Assembly (NCBI RefSeq): GCF_902459645.1
Contig: NZ_CABPSK010000002.1
Span: 496,001 to 560,000 of the forward strand
Length of the DNA stretch: 64,000 bases
Source of the DNA: Pandoraea pneumonica
Lineage (GTDB): Bacteria; Pseudomonadota; Gammaproteobacteria; Burkholderiales; Burkholderiaceae
Reading direction: 5' to 3'
Made by a program: the position numbers and the translations under genes. Of the stretch, positions 32,749 through 40,774 are shown one piece after another (position 1 is the first letter of the stretch; each line of letters begins with the position of its first letter). The notes below the pieces were generated by a model. It was not told the DNA's origin. It did not search any database and saw only the letters and a list, made by a program, of their open reading frames with translations.

Positions 32749-33381
32749 TTAGGAATTGATCTGCGAGCTCGCCGGTGGCGTGAGTTGCGGTGCGCTCGAC
32801 CAGCCGGGATTTCCGGACAAGAGGGTCAACGCCGAGCGGGCCTGCTGGGAGTGTGAACGCAAGGTCACATCGGGGGGAGCGCTTGCCCGAGACTCCGGCA
32901 CCAGCGCGCTCGGTAGCTTGGCCTTCGCCGTGGGCACATTCAGCGGCACTGTGCGGGTGAACATCGCGTGGCGCGCGCCCGCATTGAGACGATTGGCGGC
33001 GTTCACGACGTTCAGCGCGTTGCGCAAATTTGCCGTATGCGGCCGAGTAGGGACGACGACGGGTGGCCTTGGGTCAGTCATGTCGCCCATAAACCGTTTG
33101 ACGAAGTGCCTTGCCTTAACGCCCAACAAGACGGCCCGTACGTGGGCAAACAGTTGCTGCCATGGTCTCGTGCGTTCTACCCGTCCACTTGAGTCGGCTT
33201 TTCGATAGCTTTGCATGAGGCGGCTGACCCGCATGGTCTGCTTAGGGTGGAGGTAGAAGCTGGTGCCGCCGTACGACACAAAGCCGCCCTTCTTGGTCAG
33301 GCCGATTCGCATGTCCGGCGGCAGACTGATCAGTTGAGCCACGGTTGGGTTGCGGGGGGGGGATTGGATGGGGGTTGTCAT
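32749..33381 (-). CDS. Probable effector with the shared N-terminal module (A)
   Basis: The 210-residue protein carries, at about residues 24-99, a module shared with two neighbouring proteins: MRIGLTKKGGFVSYGG, then YLHP (43-46), then a basic helical region ending KRFMG. The rest is proline-, serine- and alanine-rich and probably disordered. It is the last gene of the minus-strand cassette. GGAG eight bases before the ATG supports the start. A run of nine C residues covers codons 7-10 (33354-33362 on the plus strand as G), a potential slippage site. The function is unknown. Confidence 0.7.
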   Translation of the reverse strand: MTTPIQSPPRNPTVAQLISLPPDMRIGLTKKGGFVSYGGTSFYLHPKQTMRVSRLMQSYRKADSSGRVERTRPWQQLFAHVRAVLLGVKARHFVKRFMGDMTDPRPPVVVPTRPHTANLRNALNVVNAANRLNAGARHAMFTRTVPLNVPTAKAKLPSALVPESRASAPPDVTLRSHSQQARSALTLLSGNPGWSSAPQLTPPASSQINS

Positions 33382-33411
33382 CGTGTGATCTCCGTGAAGG
33401 GAAGAGGGAAG

Positions 33412-33798
33412 TCATCCGGCACCAGGCAGGGTCTGGGCGACGTCGATGAGCTCGCCAAAGGCATCGGCGAGCGACACTCGATCGTGTCCGGAGAGCGGCA
33501 TCTTCAGCCAGCAGTTCAGCTTGCCGTCATCGTTGAGCGAGACCACGGGCTGATAAATGGTGGCGCGCAAGTGATTGGCCTGAAGCGCCGTAACGATCGA
33601 ATCTGTCGAGGGGGCCTTGTTGACCTCGGCCAACATGAACCATGACACCTGATCGATAGCGCCAAAGTGCACGCATAGCCGGTCTTCCACATCGAGACTC
33701 ACGACTTCCTGATCCGGCTCCGGCGCGAAGGCGGGAAAGCCGATATGGAGCAACAGCTCGCCGACAACGTTATGAAAGGGGTGAAGATCTTGCATCAT
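33412..33798 (-). CDS. CesT-like effector chaperone
   Basis: The 128-residue acidic protein follows the CesT/SicP layout. An N-terminal helix (FHNVVGELLLHIG) is followed by strands EVVSLDVEDRLCVHFG and SWFMLAEVN. The central helix TDSIVTALQANHL leads to strands PVVSLNDDGKLNCWLKMPL and a closing helix SLADAFGELIDVAQTL. Such dimers bind effector N-termini and target them to the ATPase. The ATG at 33798 (or the next codon, 33795) has AAGGA upstream and overlaps the end of the preceding effector gene, so it probably serves this cassette. Confidence 0.8.
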   Translation of the reverse strand: MMQDLHPFHNVVGELLLHIGFPAFAPEPDQEVVSLDVEDRLCVHFGAIDQVSWFMLAEVNKAPSTDSIVTALQANHLRATIYQPVVSLNDDGKLNCWLKMPLSGHDRVSLADAFGELIDVAQTLPGAG

Positions 33799-34645
33799 GG
33801 AGCGTCCTTGGCGTGGGTGGGGAATCGATCGAGGGCGGAGCGAAGCGCGATGCGGCAGACGTCAACGGCACGGGAGAGACCATCACGTCCCTCTCGGCGC
33901 AATGGCAGCGGCGATGGCGTGCTTTGGCGAACCGCGACAGTTCCTGATACTGGCCGAAGGTGGGGTCGAACGTGAGCGTGCCGATGCGGATGTCTCTGAG
34001 CACGCTGTCGAGCGATACGTTGCCGCGCTCGTACAGGGCGGCTGTCGCCAGCCACATGCCTAGCCGCGCACTCCGATGCGTGGCCTGTACCGCCAGACAT
34101 ATCGACTTGAGTGGGCGCGTCTCGACGTGATAAACGCTGCTGCGGCGCGTGTGTTGTGCGGGCGTGTCCGTTCTGAGCCGCTCGGTAATCTGGTGTAGAT
34201 ACGCGAGCGCATCGGCGTGAATGATGGGGTGCCCGTCCCGTGTCCACGCCTGGACTGCGGGAAAGGTGACGATGCCCGAGCCGTGCGTGAGCGAAACGAC
34301 GCCGGTACGGATGCGAATACCATCCATCGGACTCACGTTCTGTGCGAGCAAATACGTCGAATAGGCGATGTCGCCGAAGCGCTGGCTGGTACACGACAAC
34401 GTCGGGTAGTCGGCGTTGCGCGATTGCAGCTCGCTGTCCGAGGCGAGTGTGACCAGCACGGATGGCGGGTCGGTGAACCAGCGGTGCAGGTATCGTTCGA
34501 TGCCTCCCGATCGGGGCGGCTCGCGCCGCACGGCCAGTATGCGGCCAGCGTGACGCAGCGCTGGGTAATGGCACGCGGCGGGGCGCGCGGCGGTCTGGTT
34601 TCCGGCGGTCCGGGGTGACGAGGTGTCGATGGCATCGAGCAGCAT
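33770..34645 (-). CDS. PTP-fold protein lacking catalytic residues (D)
   Basis: The 291-residue protein aligns by eye with YopH/SptP-type tyrosine phosphatases over residues 30-245. GRILAVRREPPRSGGIERYL corresponds to the region usually reading IAxQxPL. WTRDGHP (134-140) falls at the WPD loop. ICLAVQATHRSARLGMWLA (182-200) falls at the P-loop, and VSLDSVLRDIR with GQYQELSRF (210-239) matches the tail including the Q-loop. At the HC-x5-R site the Cys position reads Ala or another non-Cys residue. It has GGGAG before the ATG at 34645 and lacks the module of its neighbours. Confidence 0.65.
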   Translation of the reverse strand: MLLDAIDTSSPRTAGNQTAARPAACHYPALRHAGRILAVRREPPRSGGIERYLHRWFTDPPSVLVTLASDSELQSRNADYPTLSCTSQRFGDIAYSTYLLAQNVSPMDGIRIRTGVVSLTHGSGIVTFPAVQAWTRDGHPIIHADALAYLHQITERLRTDTPAQHTRRSSVYHVETRPLKSICLAVQATHRSARLGMWLATAALYERGNVSLDSVLRDIRIGTLTFDPTFGQYQELSRFAKARHRRCHCAERDVMVSPVPLTSAASRFAPPSIDSPPTPRTLHDARSSPLS

Positions 34646-34776
34646 GGCGGATCTCCCGCACGCGAGCGCGTCGCGTGATGTGGTTCGTGCGTGGTTCGTA
34701 CTTGGTTCGTACAAAAGTGCGGCAGGCCGATCACGGTACTGCCGTGCCGACTTGTGCACCGCGATGCTTGAGCGTC

Positions 34777-36132
34777 TTAGCGGTTTTTGAGCAACGGCAA
34801 TCGGAGGTCATCGGCAAAGGCACTGATGACGTCGATCTGATGTGCCGTGCCGATCAACTGCGGCGACCCCGTCAAACGGATATCGGTAATCACCTCTTCA
34901 ACACTCACCGGCTGGCTTTGCCCCGGCGATTCGGCGTACAACGCGATGGCGGCGATAAGCACACCGGCAATGCCCTGAATGTCGTCGAACACGATGACGG
35001 GACAGCCGCTCACCGGGTACTCAGCTTTGCCGCACGGTTTGGCATGCGGTGGCACATGCCGTGTGGCGTCTTCGATGAATTGAAGCGTTTGGGTGACGTA
35101 CAACTTGTCGGTCGTCACTTCCGGCTTATGGCGATACGGCGCATGCAAAACGGCAAACGCGACTTCCCGCGATGCCGATCTCAAGGTACTTGCGTAGATG
35201 CTGAAGTCGGTCATACACGTTGCTGCGGCACTCGTGGCGACATGCTGGGTGTCGACCTGAATCTGTACCCGGCTCTGCTCCCGACTTTCTGGGGTTCGCC
35301 AGTCGTGCGTGGCGTGACCGGTGCGATTGACACGAGGGGTGCCGCCATCCGTTGGCGCCAGGCCGCAGGGAGTCGCCTGCGCGCCGACATGGACAACGAC
35401 CGCCGGGCGCAGCGTCATCAGCATTTCGAGATGACGTTCGACGTCGGCGGGCAGCGGGGCCTGACAAGCCACCGCGACGAGCCGGTCGCCGACGTAGATG
35501 GCGTTCGCGGGCAGCAACGCACCATTGCGTGCGCGCAGCACGGTCTGACGTGCGACCCAGAGCGATCGATCGCGGCTGGTCGACAACTCGCGATGAAAGT
35601 GATCGCGGTAGGGCGAACTTCGATCAGTGAGCAGTTTGTACAAGCCGGTCGCGCTCTGCGCGGACCCCATGCGCAGCCGAAGTTCCGACGGGGCATCGCG
35701 TGGCAGACACCGCTCGGCGATGTCGACGGTGCACAGGCTATCGTTGCCGCGCCAACTGAGTTGGCGTTTGATGCCCTGAAGCATTCGGTCTTTCACGCTG
35801 GCCGTGGCGTTACGTAATAGCCAGACGAGCACATGCGACTGGTCGAGCCGCATCGTTCGCGTGCTCGCGAGGAAGCCAGCGTTGCTCTGGGCCCGCGCGC
35901 TGAAGGGCGTGAGTTGCTTGAACGACGCCGCGATCATCTCGTGCGCGCGCCGCCACTGCCGCGGATGCCGATAGACGCTCCAACCGACGAGCAACATCAG
36001 GTAGCCGTCATGGCTCACGCCGATGGTGGTGCGGGCCGGATCGATCGCGTGGCGGCAAATAAGGCGGTGCAGACGCTCGACTTCATGACTGGTCATGGTC
36101 GCGGCGTTGATCTGCGTGTGGATCGAGGCCAT
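34777..36132 (-). CDS. Effector with shared module and degenerate tyrosine-phosphatase domain (C)
   Basis: From the chosen ATG the protein has 451 residues. Residues 30-120 hold the shared module (TTIGVSHDGYLMLLVGW, YRHP). Residues 190-445 form a YopH/SptP-like phosphatase fold, with LLPANAIYVGDRLVAVACQ (206-224) matching the conserved N-terminal PTP motif and VSVEEVITDIR plus HQIDVI (409-436) matching the tail. The P-loop reads PVIVFDDIQGIAG (378-390), so the nucleophilic Cys is Phe382 and the Arg is Ile388. The WPD-loop equivalent reads APYRHKP (331-337). GGAGG precedes the ATG at 36132; the frame opens upstream at 36303. Confidence 0.75.
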   Translation of the reverse strand: MASIHTQINAATMTSHEVERLHRLICRHAIDPARTTIGVSHDGYLMLLVGWSVYRHPRQWRRAHEMIAASFKQLTPFSARAQSNAGFLASTRTMRLDQSHVLVWLLRNATASVKDRMLQGIKRQLSWRGNDSLCTVDIAERCLPRDAPSELRLRMGSAQSATGLYKLLTDRSSPYRDHFHRELSTSRDRSLWVARQTVLRARNGALLPANAIYVGDRLVAVACQAPLPADVERHLEMLMTLRPAVVVHVGAQATPCGLAPTDGGTPRVNRTGHATHDWRTPESREQSRVQIQVDTQHVATSAAATCMTDFSIYASTLRSASREVAFAVLHAPYRHKPEVTTDKLYVTQTLQFIEDATRHVPPHAKPCGKAEYPVSGCPVIVFDDIQGIAGVLIAAIALYAESPGQSQPVSVEEVITDIRLTGSPQLIGTAHQIDVISAFADDLRLPLLKNR

Positions 36133-36312
36133 GCGCTGGGTTTCCTCCAAAATCCAGAACGAGCATGGACCAATGGTCGTCGGCGCGCCGCAATGACGCT
36201 TGCAGGTTTGGCTCATCGTATACGGTGGCCCGTCGGGGCCGAGGGGGCGCGATCGAACTCGCGCCCGCTCGACATTCCTCGTGTGTTGGCACTGACGGGC
36301 CACCTCGCCGGA

Positions 36313-37173
36313 TCAGAGGCTGCCGGTGGCCATCAGGAGCCGGAGCAGTTCAGGGCTGAAGCTTGGCTGCATCTGCAACTGTTCGACGAAGGCGGCGGGT
36401 TGCGTCGTCGGGGGTGCCGTCCGATCGCCAGGCGTGAACGTGGCGCGTCGCGCAAGCAGATCGGGGCGCGGTTTCGGTACCGGCACCGTCACCGACGGCG
36501 GGCTGTCATTACCCGACGTGTTCGACGGCGTGCGCGAACGGGGCTTCGGTATCGGGGCTTCGGTCACTGCCGGTGAGTGCGATTGCTCGACTTCAGTTTG
36601 CAGATACGCCATGTAGTGACGCAGCAGCGCGGGTCGGTTCATCTTGGGGGGCAATGGCGGCGGCGTGTCGTCTTCGTGGGGTTGCGCGATCGATGGGGAC
36701 GGCGCGCCCGACGAGGTGAGCGGCGATACGAGTGACTGCGACGTCAATTGGGGCGCACTTTCGGAGCGGGGCAGGGACGTCCGCTTCGCATCGACGATTG
36801 GCGCGCGTTCCGGGGTTCGTTCCGCGGCGCGATGTGCCACGGACGATTTGCGCACTAACAGAGGCGTGCCCACGTAAGAATCGCGGTGCTTTCTCAACGT
36901 CATGACAAGCTCTTGCGTCGCTCGGTGGCTCAGGCGAAGCGTGTCCTGTTGGAACGTCGATTTGGCGCTCTCGCTGAGCCGGTGCTCTTTGAGAAACTTC
37001 AACGCCCGATGTGTCTCGTGAGGGTGCAGCAGATACTGCATGCCCTTGTAAATCGCGAGCGTGCCATCTTTACGAATGCCGATACGGCGCTCGTGCGTGT
37101 CGAACGCTTCGGTTCTCAGGTACTCCATCGCCGGGGTGGAGTTGTTGGCGAGTGAATGCAGCGTAATCGACAT
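36313..37173 (-). CDS. Probable effector with shared module and SH3-ligand-like motifs (B)
   Basis: The 286-residue protein begins with the shared module (about 29-101: RRIGIRKDGTLAIYKG, LLHP, then a basic helical part ending SYVG). The rest is disordered and proline-rich. It contains PPPLPPK (171-177), a PxxPxK class II SH3 ligand, and two PxxxPR motifs, PIPKPR (207-212) and PVPKPR (231-236), of the type bound by CIN85/CD2AP SH3 domains. AAGGAAAA lies before the ATG. It is the first gene of the minus-strand cassette, after the rodA terminator. Host targets are inferred only from motif shape. Confidence 0.75.
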   Translation of the reverse strand: MSITLHSLANNSTPAMEYLRTEAFDTHERRIGIRKDGTLAIYKGMQYLLHPHETHRALKFLKEHRLSESAKSTFQQDTLRLSHRATQELVMTLRKHRDSYVGTPLLVRKSSVAHRAAERTPERAPIVDAKRTSLPRSESAPQLTSQSLVSPLTSSGAPSPSIAQPHEDDTPPPLPPKMNRPALLRHYMAYLQTEVEQSHSPAVTEAPIPKPRSRTPSNTSGNDSPPSVTVPVPKPRPDLLARRATFTPGDRTAPPTTQPAAFVEQLQMQPSFSPELLRLLMATGSL

Positions 37174-37274
37174 GGCGTTTTTCCTTTTCCGGTGTGGGAA
37201 TAGGATTGTTTTTACGCGATGCCTGTACGACCGACTCGCAGATAACGCTCATCGACGTGGTCATGCGCCCACGA

Positions 37275-37310
37275 GGCAAAAACAAACGGCAGAGCGAAGG
37301 CTCTGCCGTT
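37275..37310 (-). terminator. Intrinsic terminator of the mre-rodA operon
   Basis: On the minus strand AACGGCAGAGC pairs perfectly with GCTCTGCCGTT (37300-37310 with 37285-37295), with a 4-base loop, and runs into TTGTTTTTG. It separates rodA from the effector cassette, whose promoter should lie at 37174-37274. Confidence 0.88.
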
Positions 37311-37339
37311 GTTGTGAAGCGACGCGTGGCCGAGCGGCG

Positions 37340-38491
37340 CTAGCTCTGCATCAAGCGTTTTTCGCGTGCGACGCTCATCAGAATGCCCACGCCGAGGCCG
37401 AGGGTGACGAGCGCCGTGCCGCCGTAGCTCATGAACGGCAGCGGCACGCCCACCACGGGCAGAATGCCGCTCACCATGCCCATGTTCACGAACGCATAGG
37501 TGAAGAAGATCATCGTCACCGCGCCCGCCAGCAGGCGGCCGAACAGCGTCGCCCCCGAGGCGGCAATCATCAGTCCGCGTGCGACCAGCAGCAAATAGAG
37601 CAAGATCAGCACGCCTTCGCCGATCAGCCCGAACTCTTCGGCGAACACGGCGAAGATGAAGTCGGTGTGCTTCTCGGGGATGAACTCCAAATGCGCCTGC
37701 GTGCCCTTAAGCCAGCCTTTGCCCATGGTGCCGCCCGAGCCGATGGCAATCACCGACTGAATCGTGTGGAAGCCCTTGCCCAATGGGTCGGACGTCGGAT
37801 CGAGCAGCGTGCACACGCGGTGCTTCTGGTAGTCGTGCAGGATGTGCCACTCGACATCGGGCTGGCAAATCTTGTCTTCGAGCGCGAGGATCGTGCCGAT
37901 ACCGATCACACCCGCGACGAGCACCGGCAGAATCAGCTTCCACGACAACCCGGCCAGATAAATCACGTACAGACCGGCGGCGGCCACGAGCAGGCCCGTG
38001 CCCAAGTCGGGCTGCTTGGCGATCAGTCCCACCGGAATGCCCAGCAGCGCGAGCGCGGCCAGATAGTCGAACCAGCGGATATTGCCTTCGCGTTTCTGGA
38101 AGTACCACGCCAGCATCAGCGGCATGGCGATCTTCATGATTTCGGACGGCTGGATGACCATGCCGACGTTCAGCCAGCGCTTGGCGCCTTTCTTCGTCAG
38201 ACCGAACATCGCGACCGCAATGAGCAGCGCAACCCCGGCCGTGTAGAGCGGTACCGCGAACTTCATCAATGTCTGCGTGGGCATCATCGCGAGCACCCAC
38301 ATCAGAATGAACGTCAGCACGATGTTGCGAATCTGGTCTTCGACGCGCCCGGGCACATCGATGCTGGCGCTGTAGAGCGTCACGAGCCCCACGCACAACA
38401 GCAGAAAGACGATGAGCGCGAGCGGCTTGTCGAAGGCGGCGAACAGGCGCTTGACCTGCTCTTTCCACGTATGTTTGTCGAGCGCCATCAT
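37340..38491 (-). CDS. rodA: Rod-shape peptidoglycan polymerase RodA
   Basis: RodA is the SEDS-family glycosyltransferase that makes the glycan strands of the lateral wall with PBP2. The 383-residue protein has about ten transmembrane segments and the SEDS motifs KPDLG-like KQPDLGTGLLVAAAG and GMVSGILPVVGVPLPFMSYGGTA near the C-terminus. Its ATG overlaps the mrdA stop, so the two are coupled. It is the last gene of the mreBCD-mrdA-rodA operon. Confidence 0.97.
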   Translation of the reverse strand: MMALDKHTWKEQVKRLFAAFDKPLALIVFLLLCVGLVTLYSASIDVPGRVEDQIRNIVLTFILMWVLAMMPTQTLMKFAVPLYTAGVALLIAVAMFGLTKKGAKRWLNVGMVIQPSEIMKIAMPLMLAWYFQKREGNIRWFDYLAALALLGIPVGLIAKQPDLGTGLLVAAAGLYVIYLAGLSWKLILPVLVAGVIGIGTILALEDKICQPDVEWHILHDYQKHRVCTLLDPTSDPLGKGFHTIQSVIAIGSGGTMGKGWLKGTQAHLEFIPEKHTDFIFAVFAEEFGLIGEGVLILLYLLLVARGLMIAASGATLFGRLLAGAVTMIFFTYAFVNMGMVSGILPVVGVPLPFMSYGGTALVTLGLGVGILMSVAREKRLMQS

Positions 38492-40722
38492 GGCGTTCCT
38501 CCTTGCGCGCTTTGGGCACGGATAGCGGCGCGATGGCGAGCCTCGTCGGCAACGGTCGGGCTCACGGCAGGCTGACGCTGCGGGGCCTTGGGCGCATTCG
38601 GCGTGCTAGCAGGGTTCGGTGCGTTGGCCGCTGCCGATGTCGACGTCGCTGCCGATGCCACGCGTGGCACCGTCGCCGTCGTGGCCGTGCCACCGTACGC
38701 GGCGGCGCGCAGACCCAGTTCGGCGGCGCTGGCCGGCGGTGCGTCGGGCGCAGCCGACACCGTGGCACCGGAAGCCGCACCGGGCACAGATGCCCCGGCT
38801 TGCAAGGCGGCCGCTTCGGCAGCGCGTTCCTTCGGTTCGTCGATCAGGTAGTAGTCGAGCAGGCGACGGGCGACCGGACCCGCTTGCGCGCCACCCCAAC
38901 CGGCGTTTTCAACGATCAAGGCGATGGCGATCTTCGGCTCTTCCGCCGGCGCGAACGCGATAAACAGCGCATGGTCGCGTTTGAACTCGGGAATCGCGTT
39001 GTGGTTGTACTTCTCGTTCTTGCCCAGCGAGTACACCTGCGCCGTACCGGTCTTGCCACCAGCGTCGTACGGCGCGCCTGCGAAAGCCTGACGGCCCGTG
39101 CCTTCCTTGATCACACCGACCATCGCGCGTTTGACGAAATCGATATCCGATTGCTTGTACGGCAAACGGGCGCTTTCCTTCGGCACGGTGAGCTGGCGCG
39201 AGTGCGAGACCGGGTCTTCGACGGCCTTCACAAGGTGAGGCTTCATCACCACGCCGTTATTGGCCAGCGTGGCCGTGGCGTGCGCCAGTTGCAGAATCGT
39301 GAACGAGTTGTAGCCCTGGCCGATGCCCAGACTGATCGTCTCGCCGTCGTACCACTTCTGCTGCGCCGCCGTTTTGTACGCCTTGCGCTTCCACTCGGTC
39401 GACGGCAGGATGCCGCGCGCCTCGCCTTCGATGTCGATGCCGGTCAACTGGCCGAAGCCGAGCGGCTTCATGAAGTCGTGGATCGCGTTCACACCGAGGT
39501 CGTGCGCGAGCATGTAGTAATAGGTGTCGTTCGACACCACGATCGAGCGGTACATGTCGATCCAGCCCTGCCCGTTACGCACGTCGTTGCGGAACGTGTG
39601 GTTGCCAAGCGTGAACGAGCCCGTGTCCTGGAAGCCCCAGTTCGTGGTGCGCTTGCCCAGCGTGAGCGCAGCGAGTGCCATGAACGGTTTGTACGTCGAG
39701 CCGATCGGGTACGTGCCGCGCAGCGGACGGTTGAGCAACGGGCGGTCGGGCGAATTGTTCAGGGCGTCCCAGTTCTGTTGATCGATACCTTCGACAAACA
39801 TGTTCGGGTCGAAACTCGGCGCCGACACGAACGCGAGCACGTCGCCGGTTTTCGGCTCGATGGCCACCACGGCACCGCGGCGGCCTGCGAACGCCTGCTC
39901 GGCCACCTGCTGAAGCTTGATGTCGATTGACAGCACGAGGTTGTCGCCCGGCGTCGCCGGTGTGCGCGAGATGGTGCGCACCGGGCGGCCGCCTGCCGTG
40001 ACTTCGATTTCTTCGAAACCGGTGATGCCGTGCAGTTGCGTCTCGTAGCTCTGTTCCACGCCGATCTTGCCGACGTAGTCCGTGCCCTTGTAGTTGTTCA
40101 CGTCGCGGCGAATGTCGTACTTCGCGCTGTCGCTATCGTTTTCCTCGCTCATCGCCTCGATGCGCTGACGGTCGCGCTGCGAGATACGGCCGATGTAGCC
40201 GATGACGTGCGCCGCCGTTTCGCCGAGCGGGTATTGCCGGAACAGGCGCGCGTGCACATCGACCCCGGGGAATCGGAAGCGCTGCGCGGTAAAGCGGGCC
40301 ACTTCGTCGTCGGTCAGACGGGTGCGGATCGGCAGGCTCTCGAAGCTCTTGCTGTCGTCCATCAGCTTCTTGAAGCGAGCACGGTCGCGCGGCGTGATTT
40401 CGATCACGTCGGACAGATCGGTAATCAGGTCTTCGAGTGGACGGCCGATCTTCGACGGCGTGATTTCCAGCGTATAGGCGGAATAGTTGCGCGCGAGCAC
40501 GACGCCGTTGCGGTCCATGATCACGCCGCGATTGGGCACGATCGGGGCCAGCGAGACGCGATTTTCGTCGGCTTGCAGCGCGTATTGGTTGTGACGGAAG
40601 ACTTGCAGATAGACGAAGCGCACCGCGAGCAGGCTGAAACAGATCAGCACAAAGAGCGCGGCCGCCGTTACCCGTAGGTGAAACGTCTGTAGTTGCTGCT
40701 GGGGATTCTTGAACTCGGTCAT
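38488..40722 (-). CDS. mrdA: Penicillin-binding protein 2 MrdA
   Basis: PBP2 is the elongation transpeptidase, anchored by one N-terminal transmembrane helix (about 15-37). The 744-residue protein has a pedestal domain and the transpeptidase domain with the active-site serine in GSTYKP (SxxK), the SND triad motif and AGGKTGTAQ (KTG). An alanine/proline-rich tail of about 110 residues extends past the catalytic domain and makes it longer than the E. coli enzyme. It is coupled to rodA. Confidence 0.96.
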   Translation of the reverse strand: MTEFKNPQQQLQTFHLRVTAAALFVLICFSLLAVRFVYLQVFRHNQYALQADENRVSLAPIVPNRGVIMDRNGVVLARNYSAYTLEITPSKIGRPLEDLITDLSDVIEITPRDRARFKKLMDDSKSFESLPIRTRLTDDEVARFTAQRFRFPGVDVHARLFRQYPLGETAAHVIGYIGRISQRDRQRIEAMSEENDSDSAKYDIRRDVNNYKGTDYVGKIGVEQSYETQLHGITGFEEIEVTAGGRPVRTISRTPATPGDNLVLSIDIKLQQVAEQAFAGRRGAVVAIEPKTGDVLAFVSAPSFDPNMFVEGIDQQNWDALNNSPDRPLLNRPLRGTYPIGSTYKPFMALAALTLGKRTTNWGFQDTGSFTLGNHTFRNDVRNGQGWIDMYRSIVVSNDTYYYMLAHDLGVNAIHDFMKPLGFGQLTGIDIEGEARGILPSTEWKRKAYKTAAQQKWYDGETISLGIGQGYNSFTILQLAHATATLANNGVVMKPHLVKAVEDPVSHSRQLTVPKESARLPYKQSDIDFVKRAMVGVIKEGTGRQAFAGAPYDAGGKTGTAQVYSLGKNEKYNHNAIPEFKRDHALFIAFAPAEEPKIAIALIVENAGWGGAQAGPVARRLLDYYLIDEPKERAAEAAALQAGASVPGAASGATVSAAPDAPPASAAELGLRAAAYGGTATTATVPRVASAATSTSAAANAPNPASTPNAPKAPQRQPAVSPTVADEARHRAAIRAQSAQGGTP

Positions 40723-40774
40723 GCTGGCGGGTACGGGCGGGCCTCGGTGGTGCGATCGTTCGGGCGGTAGCCCA

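Noticed and set aside
34615-35817. 400-codon plus-strand frame opposite the PTP-like effectors
   Set aside because: The minus-strand frames carry ordered PTP landmarks and ribosome-binding sites, while the plus frame has neither.
36133-36303. Upstream extension of the PTP-like effector from 36132 to 36303
   Set aside because: The extra 57 residues are not conserved-looking and start at a GTG without a clear ribosome-binding site, whereas 36132 has GGAGG upstream.
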